Notes under the pieces: model-generated
Database searches by the model: none
Told to the model about the DNA's origin: nothing
Seen by the model: the letters and a program-made list of their open reading frames with translations, nothing else
From: Streptomyces bluensis
GTDB lineage: Bacteria; Actinomycetota; Actinomycetes; Streptomycetales; Streptomycetaceae
DNA: 64,000 nucleotides
Assembly: GCF_014650715.1 (NCBI RefSeq)
Contig: NZ_BMVM01000016.1
Coordinates: 62,001 to 126,000 of the forward strand
Reading direction: 5' to 3'
Made by a program: the position numbers and the translations under genes
Shown: positions 8,857-18,028 of the stretch, piece by piece
Layout: the number at the start of each line of letters is the position of its first letter
Numbering within the stretch: the first letter of the stretch is position 1

Positions 8857-9533
8857 GGTGGAGCCGTCCAGGCCATGGCCAAGGCGAAGCCCAGGTCATC
8901 GAACCGGGCCCCGGGGAAGACGCTCCCGCAGAGCTCGCGGAACTGCTTGCGCGACAGGTAGCGGTCGCTGAGCAGATGTGACAGCCACGGTCGGCTGTGC
9001 CAGAAGCGCAGCTGGAACCACGCGTCGCGAAGCCCCACACGTCGGATCTCACCAGGGAAGCTCCACAGCGCGGGCCACGTGTACGCCTTGCGCGGCGGAG
9101 TCGGGTACAGATCGCACACGTTGTCGATCAGCGCGACGGTGCCGCCGGGCCTCACGAGTCCCTTCAAGTGCTCCAAACCCGCGCGGTAGTCCCCCAGGTG
9201 GTGCAACATCGTGTGGCTGTAGACCGTGTCGAAGCCGTCCTGGTCTTCCAGGTCGAACAAGTCCTTCACCACATAACGCACGTTGGGCCGTGACCTCCTG
9301 GCCTTGGCGATCTCGATCAGGGGAGCGCTCAGGTCCAGGCCGACGACTTCGTCGAAGCTGTCCGCCAGGGCCTCAACCGCGTGTCCCGAACCACAGCCCG
9401 CGTCCAGAGCACGGTGACCCTTCAGCCCCAGCCCGAGCAGCCATCCGGTGTTCTGCCCCGGAAGCAGGCTCACAAAGCGGTCGTAGTCGAGGGCGAAACG
9501 GTCGAAGGACTGAGGATCCGCTTTCTGCGTCAT
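8835..9533 (-). CDS. Class I SAM-dependent methyltransferase
   Basis: A 232-residue protein from ATG 9533 (GGGAGAGG precedes it closely). Motif I is ALDAGCGSGHAVEALA (about 43-58), the acidic residue binding the SAM ribose lies in EVVGLDLSAP, and motif IV/post-I follows in DTVYSHTMLHHLGDY, the usual order for small-molecule methyltransferases. The C-terminal third (KAYTWPALWSFPGEIRRVG) is substrate-specific. The last codons (TAPPSGSQVH) run into the Tn3 relic, so the native C-terminus may have been replaced. Confidence 0.85.
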   Translation of the reverse strand: MTQKADPQSFDRFALDYDRFVSLLPGQNTGWLLGLGLKGHRALDAGCGSGHAVEALADSFDEVVGLDLSAPLIEIAKARRSRPNVRYVVKDLFDLEDQDGFDTVYSHTMLHHLGDYRAGLEHLKGLVRPGGTVALIDNVCDLYPTPPRKAYTWPALWSFPGEIRRVGLRDAWFQLRFWHSRPWLSHLLSDRYLSRKQFRELCGSVFPGARFDDLGFALAMAWTAPPSGSQVH

Positions 9534-9587
9534 ACCTCTCCCGGGTTTCAACTCGTCGGCAACCGCCTGCGCCACCGTGCTCCACGA

Positions 9588-10316
9588 TCATCGCGGGGCA
9601 GCCCCTGGGTAGGCGGTCTGCGGTGGTTCCCAGACCGAGCAGTCGTGGGCGAAGAGCACACGTCGTGGGTCGAAGTCGGCGAGTCGCTCCAGCCAGTGCT
9701 GGTAGGGAGGAAGCGGCGGTTCCTCGCCGTGGAGTGCCGCGTGACGGGCCAACTGGTCGGACGCGAAATGGGAAGCAAAATCGTGTGCCTGGCCCGCGAG
9801 GATGACGGTGCCGTCCCGTCTCCGGAGGACCAGTGACTGATGCCCTTGAGTGTGCCCGGGCGTCGGAATGATCCAGACCCCGGGCCAGACTTCGGTTTCG
9901 CCGCCGAGTTCCTCATACGTCGCGCCGGGGAAGTCGATCAGTTCCTCGAAGGTGTAGTCGCCTCGGCGGGCGGTGGCCAGTTCGATGTCCTGGACCAGGA
10001 TGGGCTTGCCGCCCAGGAGGGGATTCCCGCCGCAATGGTCGAAGTGAAGGTGGCAGTTGACGACCAGGGAGATGTCGGCGAGGGAGATTCCAGACTCCGA
10101 CAGGGCGTGCTGCAGCGCACGGCGCCGGGGTCGGTAGTGTGCTTCGGTCTCGGGATCCGCGCTGCCGATGCCGGTGTCGAAGAGGATCAACCCCTTGTCG
10201 TGGTGCACCAGATAGGCAAGGACAGGTTCAACTCGCGGTTGCGGCCCGCCCGTCTCCGACGCCGGCCGGATGAAATATCCCAGATCGAGCCGGCGCACCG
10301 CCATATTCCTTTCCAT
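9588..10316 (-). CDS. MBL-fold metallo-hydrolase (N-acyl homoserine lactonase-like)
   Basis: A 242-residue beta-lactamase-fold enzyme. The zinc motif HLHFDHCGG gives HxHxDH at 89-94; further ligands are expected at His in PTPGHTQGHQSL and Asp in ILAGQAHDF, and the last in VLFAHDCSVW. The order and spacing fit the AHL-lactonase/AttM-like branch of the superfamily, which hydrolyses lactones or related esters. The ATG at 10316 has AGGA seven bases upstream; an internal ATG at 10304 is an alternative. It is not in an evident operon. The true substrate is unknown. Confidence 0.85.
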   Translation of the reverse strand: MERNMAVRRLDLGYFIRPASETGGPQPRVEPVLAYLVHHDKGLILFDTGIGSADPETEAHYRPRRRALQHALSESGISLADISLVVNCHLHFDHCGGNPLLGGKPILVQDIELATARRGDYTFEELIDFPGATYEELGGETEVWPGVWIIPTPGHTQGHQSLVLRRRDGTVILAGQAHDFASHFASDQLARHAALHGEEPPLPPYQHWLERLADFDPRRVLFAHDCSVWEPPQTAYPGAAPR

Positions 10317-10381
10317 GCGGCCATCCTGGCAGGTCCGGTGTGAGGACAGGAGGTTCGGCGTCCCGCCGACAGCGCATCAGG

Positions 10382-11071
10382 TCAGAGGACGCTGAGCAGT
10401 CGTTCGGCCAAAACAGCAGCCGAGGCGGGGTTCTGTCCAGTGAAGAGGTTCCGGTCGACCACCGTGTACGGCTTCCACATCTCGCCCTTGGCGAAGTCGA
10501 CGCCCAGATCGCTGAGTTCGTCCTCCAACAGCCAGCGGGCCTTCGGGCCCAGCCCGACCGCGTTCTCCTCCTCGTTGGTGAAGCCGGTGACCCGGTAGCC
10601 GGTGAAGGGCGATACGCCGTGGATTCTGGTCGCCAGCATCGCGGCCGGTGCGTGGCAGACGATGGCGAGGGGCTTTCCCGAGGGGAGGGCCGCGGTCAGC
10701 AACCGGCCGGCGTCCGCGTCGACGCAGAGATCCTCCATGGGGCCGTGGCCGCCCGGGAAGTAGACGGCGTCGTAGTCCTCCAGGCGGGCGTCCGCCAGCT
10801 TGATCGGCCGCCGCATCGCCTCCGCGGAGCGGATGATCGCCTCCAGGTCGAGAGCGATCTGGGCGCTACCGGCCATCTCGGGGCGCATGCTCATCATGTC
10901 CACGGTCGGTACGACCCCGTTGGGGGTGGCGACCACGACCTGGTGGCCGGCCTCGGTGAGAGCCCTGTACGGGGCCGCGAACTCCTCCGCCCAGTAACCG
11001 GTCGCATGCCTGGTGCCGTCCTTGAGTGTCCAGTACGACGCTCCGGTCATCACGAAGAGTAGCTTCGCCAT
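10382..11071 (-). CDS. DJ-1/PfpI-family protein (Hsp31-like, class I glutamine amidotransferase fold)
   Basis: A 229-residue protein from ATG 11071 with AAGGAGG upstream. It has the DJ-1 superfamily fold: YDAVYFPGGHGPMEDL carries the conserved Gly-rich turn and glutamate region, and AIVCHAPAAML is the nucleophile elbow with the catalytic cysteine. The insertion TGFTNEEENAVGLG and the C-terminal NPASAAVLAERLL are typical of the Hsp31/YdeA-like glyoxalase III-type group. The likely role is detoxification of reactive carbonyls or protein repair. It lies 79 bp downstream of the flavin disulfide reductase in the same direction, consistent with a redox/stress unit. Confidence 0.87.
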   Translation of the reverse strand: MAKLLFVMTGASYWTLKDGTRHATGYWAEEFAAPYRALTEAGHQVVVATPNGVVPTVDMMSMRPEMAGSAQIALDLEAIIRSAEAMRRPIKLADARLEDYDAVYFPGGHGPMEDLCVDADAGRLLTAALPSGKPLAIVCHAPAAMLATRIHGVSPFTGYRVTGFTNEEENAVGLGPKARWLLEDELSDLGVDFAKGEMWKPYTVVDRNLFTGQNPASAAVLAERLLSVL

Positions 11072-11150
11072 CGGGCAACCGCCTCCTTGTCCGATTCCGT
11101 TGCGGTTGGCACAGAGGCGGTCCACGGCCCTTTCTGTGCCCGGGGGCGTC

Positions 11151-12626
11151 TCATCTCTCGCCGCCCCTGCGTCGCTTCGAGCGGAGGGTCTCCAGAAGCC
11201 GGAGCCAGATCTCGCTGGCCGTCGGATAACTGGGGACGACGTGCCACAGGGTGGAAACAGGAACGCGGCCCACGATTGCCGTGGTCGCCGAGTGCACGAG
11301 TTCGGCGATGCCCGCACCGACGAACGTGGCTCCCACCACCACGTCGTCGGTGCGGTCGACGACAAGCTTGGCAAGGCCTCGGTAGTCCGCGCGCATGACG
11401 TAGGTTCCGGCGAGTGCGGCGAGGTCGTACTCGACGACTTCCACGTCCAAACCGGCGTCCCGTGCCTGCCGCTCCGTCATTCCGGCGCTGCCGACCTCCG
11501 GGTTGGTGAAGACGACCTGGGGCAGCCCGACGTGTCCGACGGCGGAAGAGGGCAGTTCGGCGGAGCCCTGGGCGCGTGCGGCGATCACCTCTCCCGCGAT
11601 ACGGGCCTGGTACTTGCCCATGTGCGTCAGCAGCGCGCGGCCGCACACGTCGCCGATGGCGTACAGCCAGTTGCCGTTCATCTGCTGCACGCACTGATGG
11701 TCGTCGACACGGAGGTATCCGCCCGGGTGGAGGCCCACCGTGTCGAGACCGATGTCCTCCGTGTTCGGGATGCGCCCGGTGGCCACGACGACCTCGTCGG
11801 CGACCATGATCGTGCCGTCGTCGAGCGTCACGCTGACTTCCCCGCCATGGATGCGACCGTGCCCGGTGTCACGGGGGTCGGCCCGCTTGACCAGAGTCAG
11901 GTTGCGCCTCGGGTACACCTGCACGCCACTGTCCAGCAGGGCCTGGCCGACGAGCGTGCCTGCGAAGGGTTCCTGCCGGGCCAGCAGCCGGTCGTCGCGA
12001 TACACGATCGACACCTCGCTCGCTCCCAGCCCGCGCAGCCAGGTGGCTGCCTCACAGGCGACCACTCCGCCGCCCTGGATGAGCACCCGACGCGGCACCT
12101 CACGCATCGTGGTCACATCGCGCGACGTCCATGGCAGAGCCGCACGCAACCCGGGAACGTCCGGCACGGCCGGGCGGGAGCCCGTGTCGATGACCACGGC
12201 ATGGTCGGCTGTCAGTGTGGTGGCGGAACCGTCCGGGTGGACCACAACCACCGTGCGCTCGCCCGCCAGCCGTCCGTAACCGCGGACGACGTCGATACCG
12301 GTGGAAAGAGCCCAGGAGATCTGCGAGCCGTCGTCCAGTTGATTGATCACACGGTCACGTCGTGCGAGAACCTCGGTGGCTTCCATGCGGGCCGACAATC
12401 CCGGCAGATGCGCCGCCGCGTCCACGACCTCGACCGGCCGAAGCAGCGCCTTGCTGGGCATGCAGGCCCAGTAGGAGCACTCGCCGCCAAGCAGGCTGTT
12501 CTCAACCATCACCGAAGACAGGCCGGAGAACTGGCTGGCGTACTGAGCGGCGTTCTCACCGGCAGCGGCACCGCCCAGAACGATCACATCCCACGTTGAG
12601 CGGTCCGGATCCACAGTCGCGGCCAT
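11151..12626 (-). CDS. FAD-dependent pyridine nucleotide-disulfide oxidoreductase
   Basis: A 491-residue enzyme from ATG 12626 (GGGAGGG upstream). The FAD-binding start is DVIVLGGAAAGENAA. The redox disulfide is CSYWAC (C50/C55) in LGGECSYWACMPSKALL, as in dihydrolipoamide dehydrogenase and mercuric reductase. The NAD(P) loop is VLIQGGGVVACEAATWL. The C-terminal dimer domain carries the HVVPSYPTASE motif containing the active-site His/Glu pair. Substrate specificity is not evident; no mer genes or lipoyl-enzyme genes are adjacent, so this belongs to the broad group of reductases of unassigned substrate. Confidence 0.88.
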   Translation of the reverse strand: MAATVDPDRSTWDVIVLGGAAAGENAAQYASQFSGLSSVMVENSLLGGECSYWACMPSKALLRPVEVVDAAAHLPGLSARMEATEVLARRDRVINQLDDGSQISWALSTGIDVVRGYGRLAGERTVVVVHPDGSATTLTADHAVVIDTGSRPAVPDVPGLRAALPWTSRDVTTMREVPRRVLIQGGGVVACEAATWLRGLGASEVSIVYRDDRLLARQEPFAGTLVGQALLDSGVQVYPRRNLTLVKRADPRDTGHGRIHGGEVSVTLDDGTIMVADEVVVATGRIPNTEDIGLDTVGLHPGGYLRVDDHQCVQQMNGNWLYAIGDVCGRALLTHMGKYQARIAGEVIAARAQGSAELPSSAVGHVGLPQVVFTNPEVGSAGMTERQARDAGLDVEVVEYDLAALAGTYVMRADYRGLAKLVVDRTDDVVVGATFVGAGIAELVHSATTAIVGRVPVSTLWHVVPSYPTASEIWLRLLETLRSKRRRGGER

Positions 12627-13112
12627 GCGTATCCCTCCCACCACCGCCCGGTGCCCTTCACCTCGGGGCGGGCTGGGCGGGCACCCGCAGCAGCGTTGTT
12701 GTGGAAGCCCCGGGGAAGCCCTGTCATGGGGTGGGCATCGGGGCTCCGGTTTCCGCACCGGGTCGTCGGAGACGCGCGCCGAAGAGACCTCCACGATACT
12801 GCTCTGCCACAGCGGCGCCACTCGTGCCTCAACAACACCAGAGGCACCCGGCCGAGGGGTTCACGGCGGTCAACGCCCAGGGCTCACGGCGGTGCCGCCG
12901 CCGGCGCGGGATTCCTTCAGCACAAGCCCGTCCATGACAGGGCCCGCACATCTGGAGTCATGTCCCGCCGCAGCGGGGCCTGTTCACGCGGGGCCCGGCC
13001 CCTCGGGTTGCGTATCGCGGTGGCCCCGTCAGGATGGAAAGCGAAGAGCGACTCGCACGACTCGCATGACCCGCACGCTTCGCAGGACGCGTCGAGCGGG
13101 AGGGCGTCGGCG
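12627..13112. other. Intergenic region between divergent oxidoreductase and phosphate transporter genes
   Basis: 486 bp without a convincing gene. It must hold the promoters for both divergent genes. Three GTTCACG/GTCAACG/GCTCACG-like heptamers at 12859, 12869 and 12882 recall PhoP direct repeats, but their spacing is 10 and 13 rather than 11. Confidence 0.4.
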
Positions 13113-14252
<1,140 letters not shown>

Positions 14253-14279
14253 TCAGCGCAGTCACAGAAGGAGCGCGAG

Positions 14280-14507
14280 ATGGGCATCAAGTGGGACAGC
14301 CTCGTGGATGTGTCCCTGGCCAGCTTCGGCGTCACGATCGCGGTGGTGGTGCTGTTCTCGCTCGGCATCGCGGCCTGGAGCCGCGCCGACGGCCTGAGCG
14401 GCGACTCGGCGGCGGCTGGCGGAACGGCGCGGGTGGCCGCGGTGCTCTGCTTTGCGGCCTGCCTGGCGGTGGCGGCGTTCGGCATCGACATCATCGTCCC
14501 CGGTTAA
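14280..14507 (+). CDS. Small membrane protein downstream of the phosphate transporter
   Basis: A 75-residue protein from ATG 14280 behind AAGGAGCG. It has two hydrophobic helices, FGVTIAVVVLFSLGIAAW and VAAVLCFAACLAVAAFGI, joined by a short polar loop. Proteins like this often follow actinobacterial pit genes, so it may be an accessory subunit (inference). Its TAA stop coincides with the first base of the IS5 end, so the C-terminus could have been trimmed by the insertion. Confidence 0.7.
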   Translation: MGIKWDSLVDVSLASFGVTIAVVVLFSLGIAAWSRADGLSGDSAAAGGTARVAAVLCFAACLAVAAFGIDIIVPG

Positions 14508-15345
14508 GGGTTGTCCCGTAAATGATCTATGGCGTGCGGGCTGGCCTGTCGGTTTCTTTGTTACCCGGCGAGGGTGAGGTTGTGCAGGCGGGCGATGCCG
14601 AGCATGGCGTGGTGGACGCCGTCGCCCTTGAGGCGGCAGTCACGGAGGATCTTCCAGCTCTTCATGCGGGCGAATGCGTGTTCGACGCGGGCGCGGACCT
14701 TGCGGTGGGAGGCGTTGTGTTCCTCTTTCCAGGCCGGTAGTTCGGCTTGGCCGCGCTCGCGGCGGTGCGGGGTTACCAGGCCGGTGCCCCGGTAGCCACC
14801 GTCGGCGATCACGGTCGTCCTGCCGACGGCGTCCTTGGCGCCGGACAGCTCCCATGCTTTGCAGTCGTTGCGGTTGCCGGGCAGTGGCCGGCCGACGGAG
14901 ACGACGAGCCGGGTGTCGGCGTCGATGATGACCTGGTGGTTGGTGGAGTACCGGTAGTTCTTCGACTGCTCGGCGACCGTGTGGTCCCGGGTCGGCACGA
15001 GGGTTCCGTCCACGATCAGCACGGTGTCCTTGCGGAACCGCTTGCGCTGCTGGAGCGCGAGCGACGGTGCGAGGTGGTTGATGATGCGGTCGGCGGCCGA
15101 CTTCGACACCCCGAACAGCGGTGCCAGTTGCCGCAGGGTGAGGTTCGTGCGCCAGTATGCGGCGACCAGCAGGACCCGGTCCTCCAGCGGCAGGCTCCAG
15201 GGTCGGCCCTTGCGAGTCGGGTCGGCGCCCTCGCGCCGCAGCGCGGTCACGAGCTTTCCGAACTGCCTCGGGCTCAGCCCGGTGAACGGGGCTATCCAGG
15301 ACGACTCCGACGCCGTGATCACACCAGACACAGCGAGATCATTTC
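14507..15345 (-). mobile_element. IS5-family insertion sequence, right end apparently lost
   Basis: The left terminus AGGGTTGTCCCGTAA at 14507-14521 continues AATGATCT. The expected mirror near 15334-15345 has only AGATCATTT and then diverges, so the outer ~12 bp of the right end seem missing. A 13/15 match to the missing terminus (TTACGGGACGGCCCT) lies at 15983-15997, with TA flanking both outer ends. The element contains one transposase gene. Either its right part was displaced by other DNA, or the true element runs to 15997 and carries a passenger. Confidence 0.65.
14561..15331 (-). CDS. IS5-family transposase
   Basis: A 256-residue transposase from GTG 15331. The N-terminal helix-turn-helix (TLRQLAPLFGVSKSAADRII) precedes a DDE nuclease core with D108 (LIVDGTLVP), D177 (TVIADGGYRG) and E217 (RARVEHAFARMK). 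Length and spacing are normal for single-frame IS5 members, so the gene looks intact, though the right terminal repeat seems absent. Confidence 0.9.
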   Translation of the reverse strand: MSGVITASESSWIAPFTGLSPRQFGKLVTALRREGADPTRKGRPWSLPLEDRVLLVAAYWRTNLTLRQLAPLFGVSKSAADRIINHLAPSLALQQRKRFRKDTVLIVDGTLVPTRDHTVAEQSKNYRYSTNHQVIIDADTRLVVSVGRPLPGNRNDCKAWELSGAKDAVGRTTVIADGGYRGTGLVTPHRRERGQAELPAWKEEHNASHRKVRARVEHAFARMKSWKILRDCRLKGDGVHHAMLGIARLHNLTLAG

Positions 15346-15431
15346 ATTCGTCGCCGGGTGTCCTGTTCACTGCAGTTCTGGGCAGTCTCACCGAACCTCG
15401 ATCGGCGCCCGCACAAGCCCGACGACCTGAG

Positions 15432-15873
15432 TCAGTCGAAGAGGGCGACGAGTCCGTTTACCCAGATGGCGAGGAACACAAGGACCGTCACCAGGCATCC
15501 GGCCCCTGCCAGGAAATCAGCGAAGGCGCTTCCCCTGCTGGCTGCCTTCTCGCCAGATGGCGCCGTGTCCCAGTCGATGGGGCGTCCCATGGCATCGGAG
15601 CAGGCTGCTCGTACTGCTGCCAGTTGCTCTCTGGCAAACGCCGTTTGGGCAAGCGACTCCGGACCCTGCCAGGCAAGTGCCCGCATGCGCTGAGAAGCTG
15701 TCTGGTATCTCGCCTCGAAGGCGGAGGTCTCAGCTGCGTCCCGGTCCTGTTCGAGGTACATCCAGCGGCCCGCCTCTGCAGGCTCTTCGTACAGGCGGTA
15801 CACCTCGGCCAGGCGCCGGCGAAGCATCAGATCGTTCGGAATCAACTCGGGCAAGGGTGTCTCTCAGCGGCAT
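15432..15873 (-). pseudogene. DUF6584-family gene, internally deleted
   Basis: The true start is ATG 15873: MPLRDTLARVDSE is the conserved beginning of DUF6584 proteins. The frame is then lost. From NDLMLRRRLAEVYRLYEEPA another frame continues through EAGRWMYLEQDRDAAETSAF to a C-terminal transmembrane helix (GAGCLVTVLVFLAIWVNGL) and a stop at 15432. The stretch that normally links the two parts (about 25 residues) is missing at 15835-15850. The 3' end is intact. Confidence 0.6.
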
Positions 15874-15982
15874 GAACGCATGATCGGGTACCGCAGTGAC
15901 CACCGTCGACCTGGTTTTGTCGCTCAGCGCTCGCTCGCCCCAACGACATCTACCGAACTTCACTGAGACCGGGCACCAACAG

Positions 15983-15997
15983 TTACGGGACGGCCCT
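15983..15997. repeat. Solo inverted-repeat copy of the IS5 terminus
   Basis: TTACGGGACGGCCCT is the inverse of the IS5 left terminus at 14507-14521 with two mismatches, and is followed by TA as the left end is preceded by TA. It is either the right end of a longer element or a remnant of a second copy. Confidence 0.5.
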
Positions 15998-16088
15998 TAG
16001 GCAGCCGGAACAAGCAGGCCGCGAAAGTGCGACCAGGTCCCCGTTGGAGGCGAATGCGGCAAGACCGCCCGCGCGTTCGCCGCCTCGA

Positions 16089-16613
16089 TCACCCTCGCGG
16101 TGCCACAGATGGGGACATCACTTGCGGGGAACGCGCGGCCTGGGAGCGTCCTCGCGTCGCCAACGCCACAACGGTCCCGATCCCCCCGATCAACAGCCCG
16201 ATCCCCCCGAAGACCAGCGGCAGCAACCACAGCGAGGCGAACCCCTTGATCCGCGCGTCCTCGGGGGAGTCTGCGCGATAGAGCACCTCGACCTCCTCAC
16301 CCACCTCGTACGACGGCGGATTGGAACCCGTGGAGTCCCGGAACTTCCTCGGCGTGCCCTCCGCCGACGTGAACTCGACCACCGGGTACGCCGCGGGCCT
16401 GTTGTTCCCCCGCGTCTTGCGAGATGCGCCGTTGTGGTCGTCGTTCCGCCACTCCAGGGCCACCACCGTGCCCCGGGCGCGCTCCGCATCCACCAGGAAC
16501 GAGACCGACACCCCGGCGAGGATCAGCGCGACGACCAAGAACAGCGCACCGAACGCGATCGTGCCGACCATGATCCACCGGCGGGCGCCCTGCCCACGCG
16601 CCTGAACCTTCAC
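16089..16613 (-). CDS. DUF3592-type membrane protein
   Basis: A 174-residue protein starting at GTG 16613 after GAGGGGGAC. It has an N-terminal helix (IAFGALFLVVALILAGVSVS), an extracytoplasmic beta-rich part with AYPVVEFTSAEG and SYEVGEEVEVLYRADSPEDA, and a C-terminal helix (LPLVFGGIGLLIGGIGTVV). This is the standard DUF3592 layout. No function is known for the family. Confidence 0.78.
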   Translation of the reverse strand: MKVQARGQGARRWIMVGTIAFGALFLVVALILAGVSVSFLVDAERARGTVVALEWRNDDHNGASRKTRGNNRPAAYPVVEFTSAEGTPRKFRDSTGSNPPSYEVGEEVEVLYRADSPEDARIKGFASLWLLPLVFGGIGLLIGGIGTVVALATRGRSQAARSPQVMSPSVAPRG

Positions 16614-16756
16614 GACGTCCCCCTCACGTGTCTGGAGTGAGAGGGACGCTATCCCAGACAGTCCGGTCGTCGTGCTCCCGCCCCCGGGCGATCCGGCACC
16701 GGGACGCCGACTCCCCATCCGCGCCGCGGACTGTGCCGCACATCACATTCCGCCGA

Positions 16757-16784
16757 TGTCACGTCCAGGCCGCCTGCTCCCATC
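16757..16784 (+). promoter_or_regulatory. Candidate ECF41-dependent promoter
   Basis: TGTCACG at 16757-16763, then 17 bases, then CATC at 16781-16784. The published ECF41 target is TGTCACA, a 16-17 base spacer, and CGTC. Each element here has one mismatch. It lies 38 bp ahead of the oxidoreductase gene whose downstream neighbour encodes the ECF41 factor, which is where the family places its autogenous promoter. Confidence 0.5.
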
Positions 16785-16822
16785 CGGTGGGTGTCAGCAA
16801 GCGAGCCGAGGAGGACGGAACG

Positions 16823-18028
16823 ATGAGCGCACAGCGGGAGACCGGCAGGGCGACCGGGCACCGTGTGGTGGTTCTGGGGGCTGGATACGCGGGCATGTCC
16901 GCGGCCGTCCAGCTCGCGGCCCGGGTCAAGCGGCGCGAGGCCGTGCAGGTGATCGTGGTGAATGCGCGGGAGCGGTTCACCGAGCGCATGCGGCTGCACA
17001 TGACGGCGACGGGGCAGCGGCTCGCCGAGCTGAGCATCCCGGAGCTGCTGGAGGGCACGGGCGCGCAGTTCGTGCGCGGCTGGGTGACGTCGGTGGACAC
17101 GGACGCCAAGACCGTGCGGATCGACGACGACCGGGTGCTGCCCTACGACACATTGGTGTACGGCTTGGGCAGCGTGGCCGGCACATCGGCGGTGCCGGGC
17201 GCCGAGGACCACGCGTACACCCTGAGCAGTGCCCAGGACGCCGAACTGCTGGCCGACAGGCTGGGGCGGCTCGGCAGCGGCACGGTGGTGGTCTGCGGCA
17301 GCGGGCTGACCGGCATCGAGTCGGCCGCGGAGATCGCCGAGCGGCACCCGGAGTTGAACGTCGTGCTGCTGGGCCGGGCCGAGCCCGGTGCGGCCATGAA
17401 CCACAGGGCCAAGGCGTACGTGCAGGCCGCGCTCGACCGGCTGGGCGTCCAGGTGCGCGCCGGGGTCGAGGTGGTGAAGGTGCGGCCCGACGCGGTCGAA
17501 CTGGCAGGCGGGGAGAGCGTCGCCGCCGACGCGGTTCTGTGGGCGAGCGGTACACGGGTGTCGCCGCTCGCGGCCGCCGCCGGGCTGGCCGTAGACGAGC
17601 ACGGACGCATCCTCACCGACGCCGCGCTGCGGTCGGTGTCCCACCCCGAGGTGTACGCGACCGGCGACGCGGCCGCGATTCGCCAGGGCTACGGCGTCAT
17701 GCACGGTACCTGCCAGGGCGGCATGCCGACCGGGGTGCATGCCGCGCTGTCGATCGACCGGGTACTCAGGGGCAAGCAGCCCAAGCCGTTCCGCTTCGGC
17801 TACTACCACACGCCGGTGAGCCTGGGACGCGGTGACGCCGTGGTGCAGTTCACCCGCCCCGATGACAGCCCGCGCCGGATCTGCCTGACCGGGGGCATGG
17901 CCGTCCGGTACAAGGAGACGGTGACCGCCTCGCCCTGGCCGACCTACGCCCGTATGAAGAAGATGCCCGCCTCCGGCGCGTTCTGGCCCCGCGGGGGCCG
18001 CTTCACCCGTCTCCGGGAGGCCCAGTGA
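16823..18028 (+). CDS. NAD(P)/FAD-dependent oxidoreductase (NDH-2-like), ECF41 partner
   Basis: A 401-residue flavoprotein from ATG 16823 (GAGGACGGAACG upstream). FAD motif RVVVLGAGYAGMSAAVQLA lies at about 14-32, the NAD(P) motif VVVCGSGLTGIESAAEIAE near 155-173, and the second FAD motif HPEVYATGDAAAI near 275. This matches type II NADH dehydrogenases and related reductases, without an obvious membrane anchor. Its stop overlaps the sigma-factor GTG. ECF41 sigma genes are known to sit beside a carboxymuconolactone decarboxylase, oxidoreductase or epimerase; this is the oxidoreductase version and the likely regulon member. Confidence 0.9.
   Translation: MSAQRETGRATGHRVVVLGAGYAGMSAAVQLAARVKRREAVQVIVVNARERFTERMRLHMTATGQRLAELSIPELLEGTGAQFVRGWVTSVDTDAKTVRIDDDRVLPYDTLVYGLGSVAGTSAVPGAEDHAYTLSSAQDAELLADRLGRLGSGTVVVCGSGLTGIESAAEIAERHPELNVVLLGRAEPGAAMNHRAKAYVQAALDRLGVQVRAGVEVVKVRPDAVELAGGESVAADAVLWASGTRVSPLAAAAGLAVDEHGRILTDAALRSVSHPEVYATGDAAAIRQGYGVMHGTCQGGMPTGVHAALSIDRVLRGKQPKPFRFGYYHTPVSLGRGDAVVQFTRPDDSPRRICLTGGMAVRYKETVTASPWPTYARMKKMPASGAFWPRGGRFTRLREAQ

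Noticed and set aside
12859..12888. Possible PhoP box ahead of the phosphate transporter
   Set aside because: Three heptamers resemble GTTCACC repeats, but spacing is 10 and 13 instead of 11 and the match is weak.
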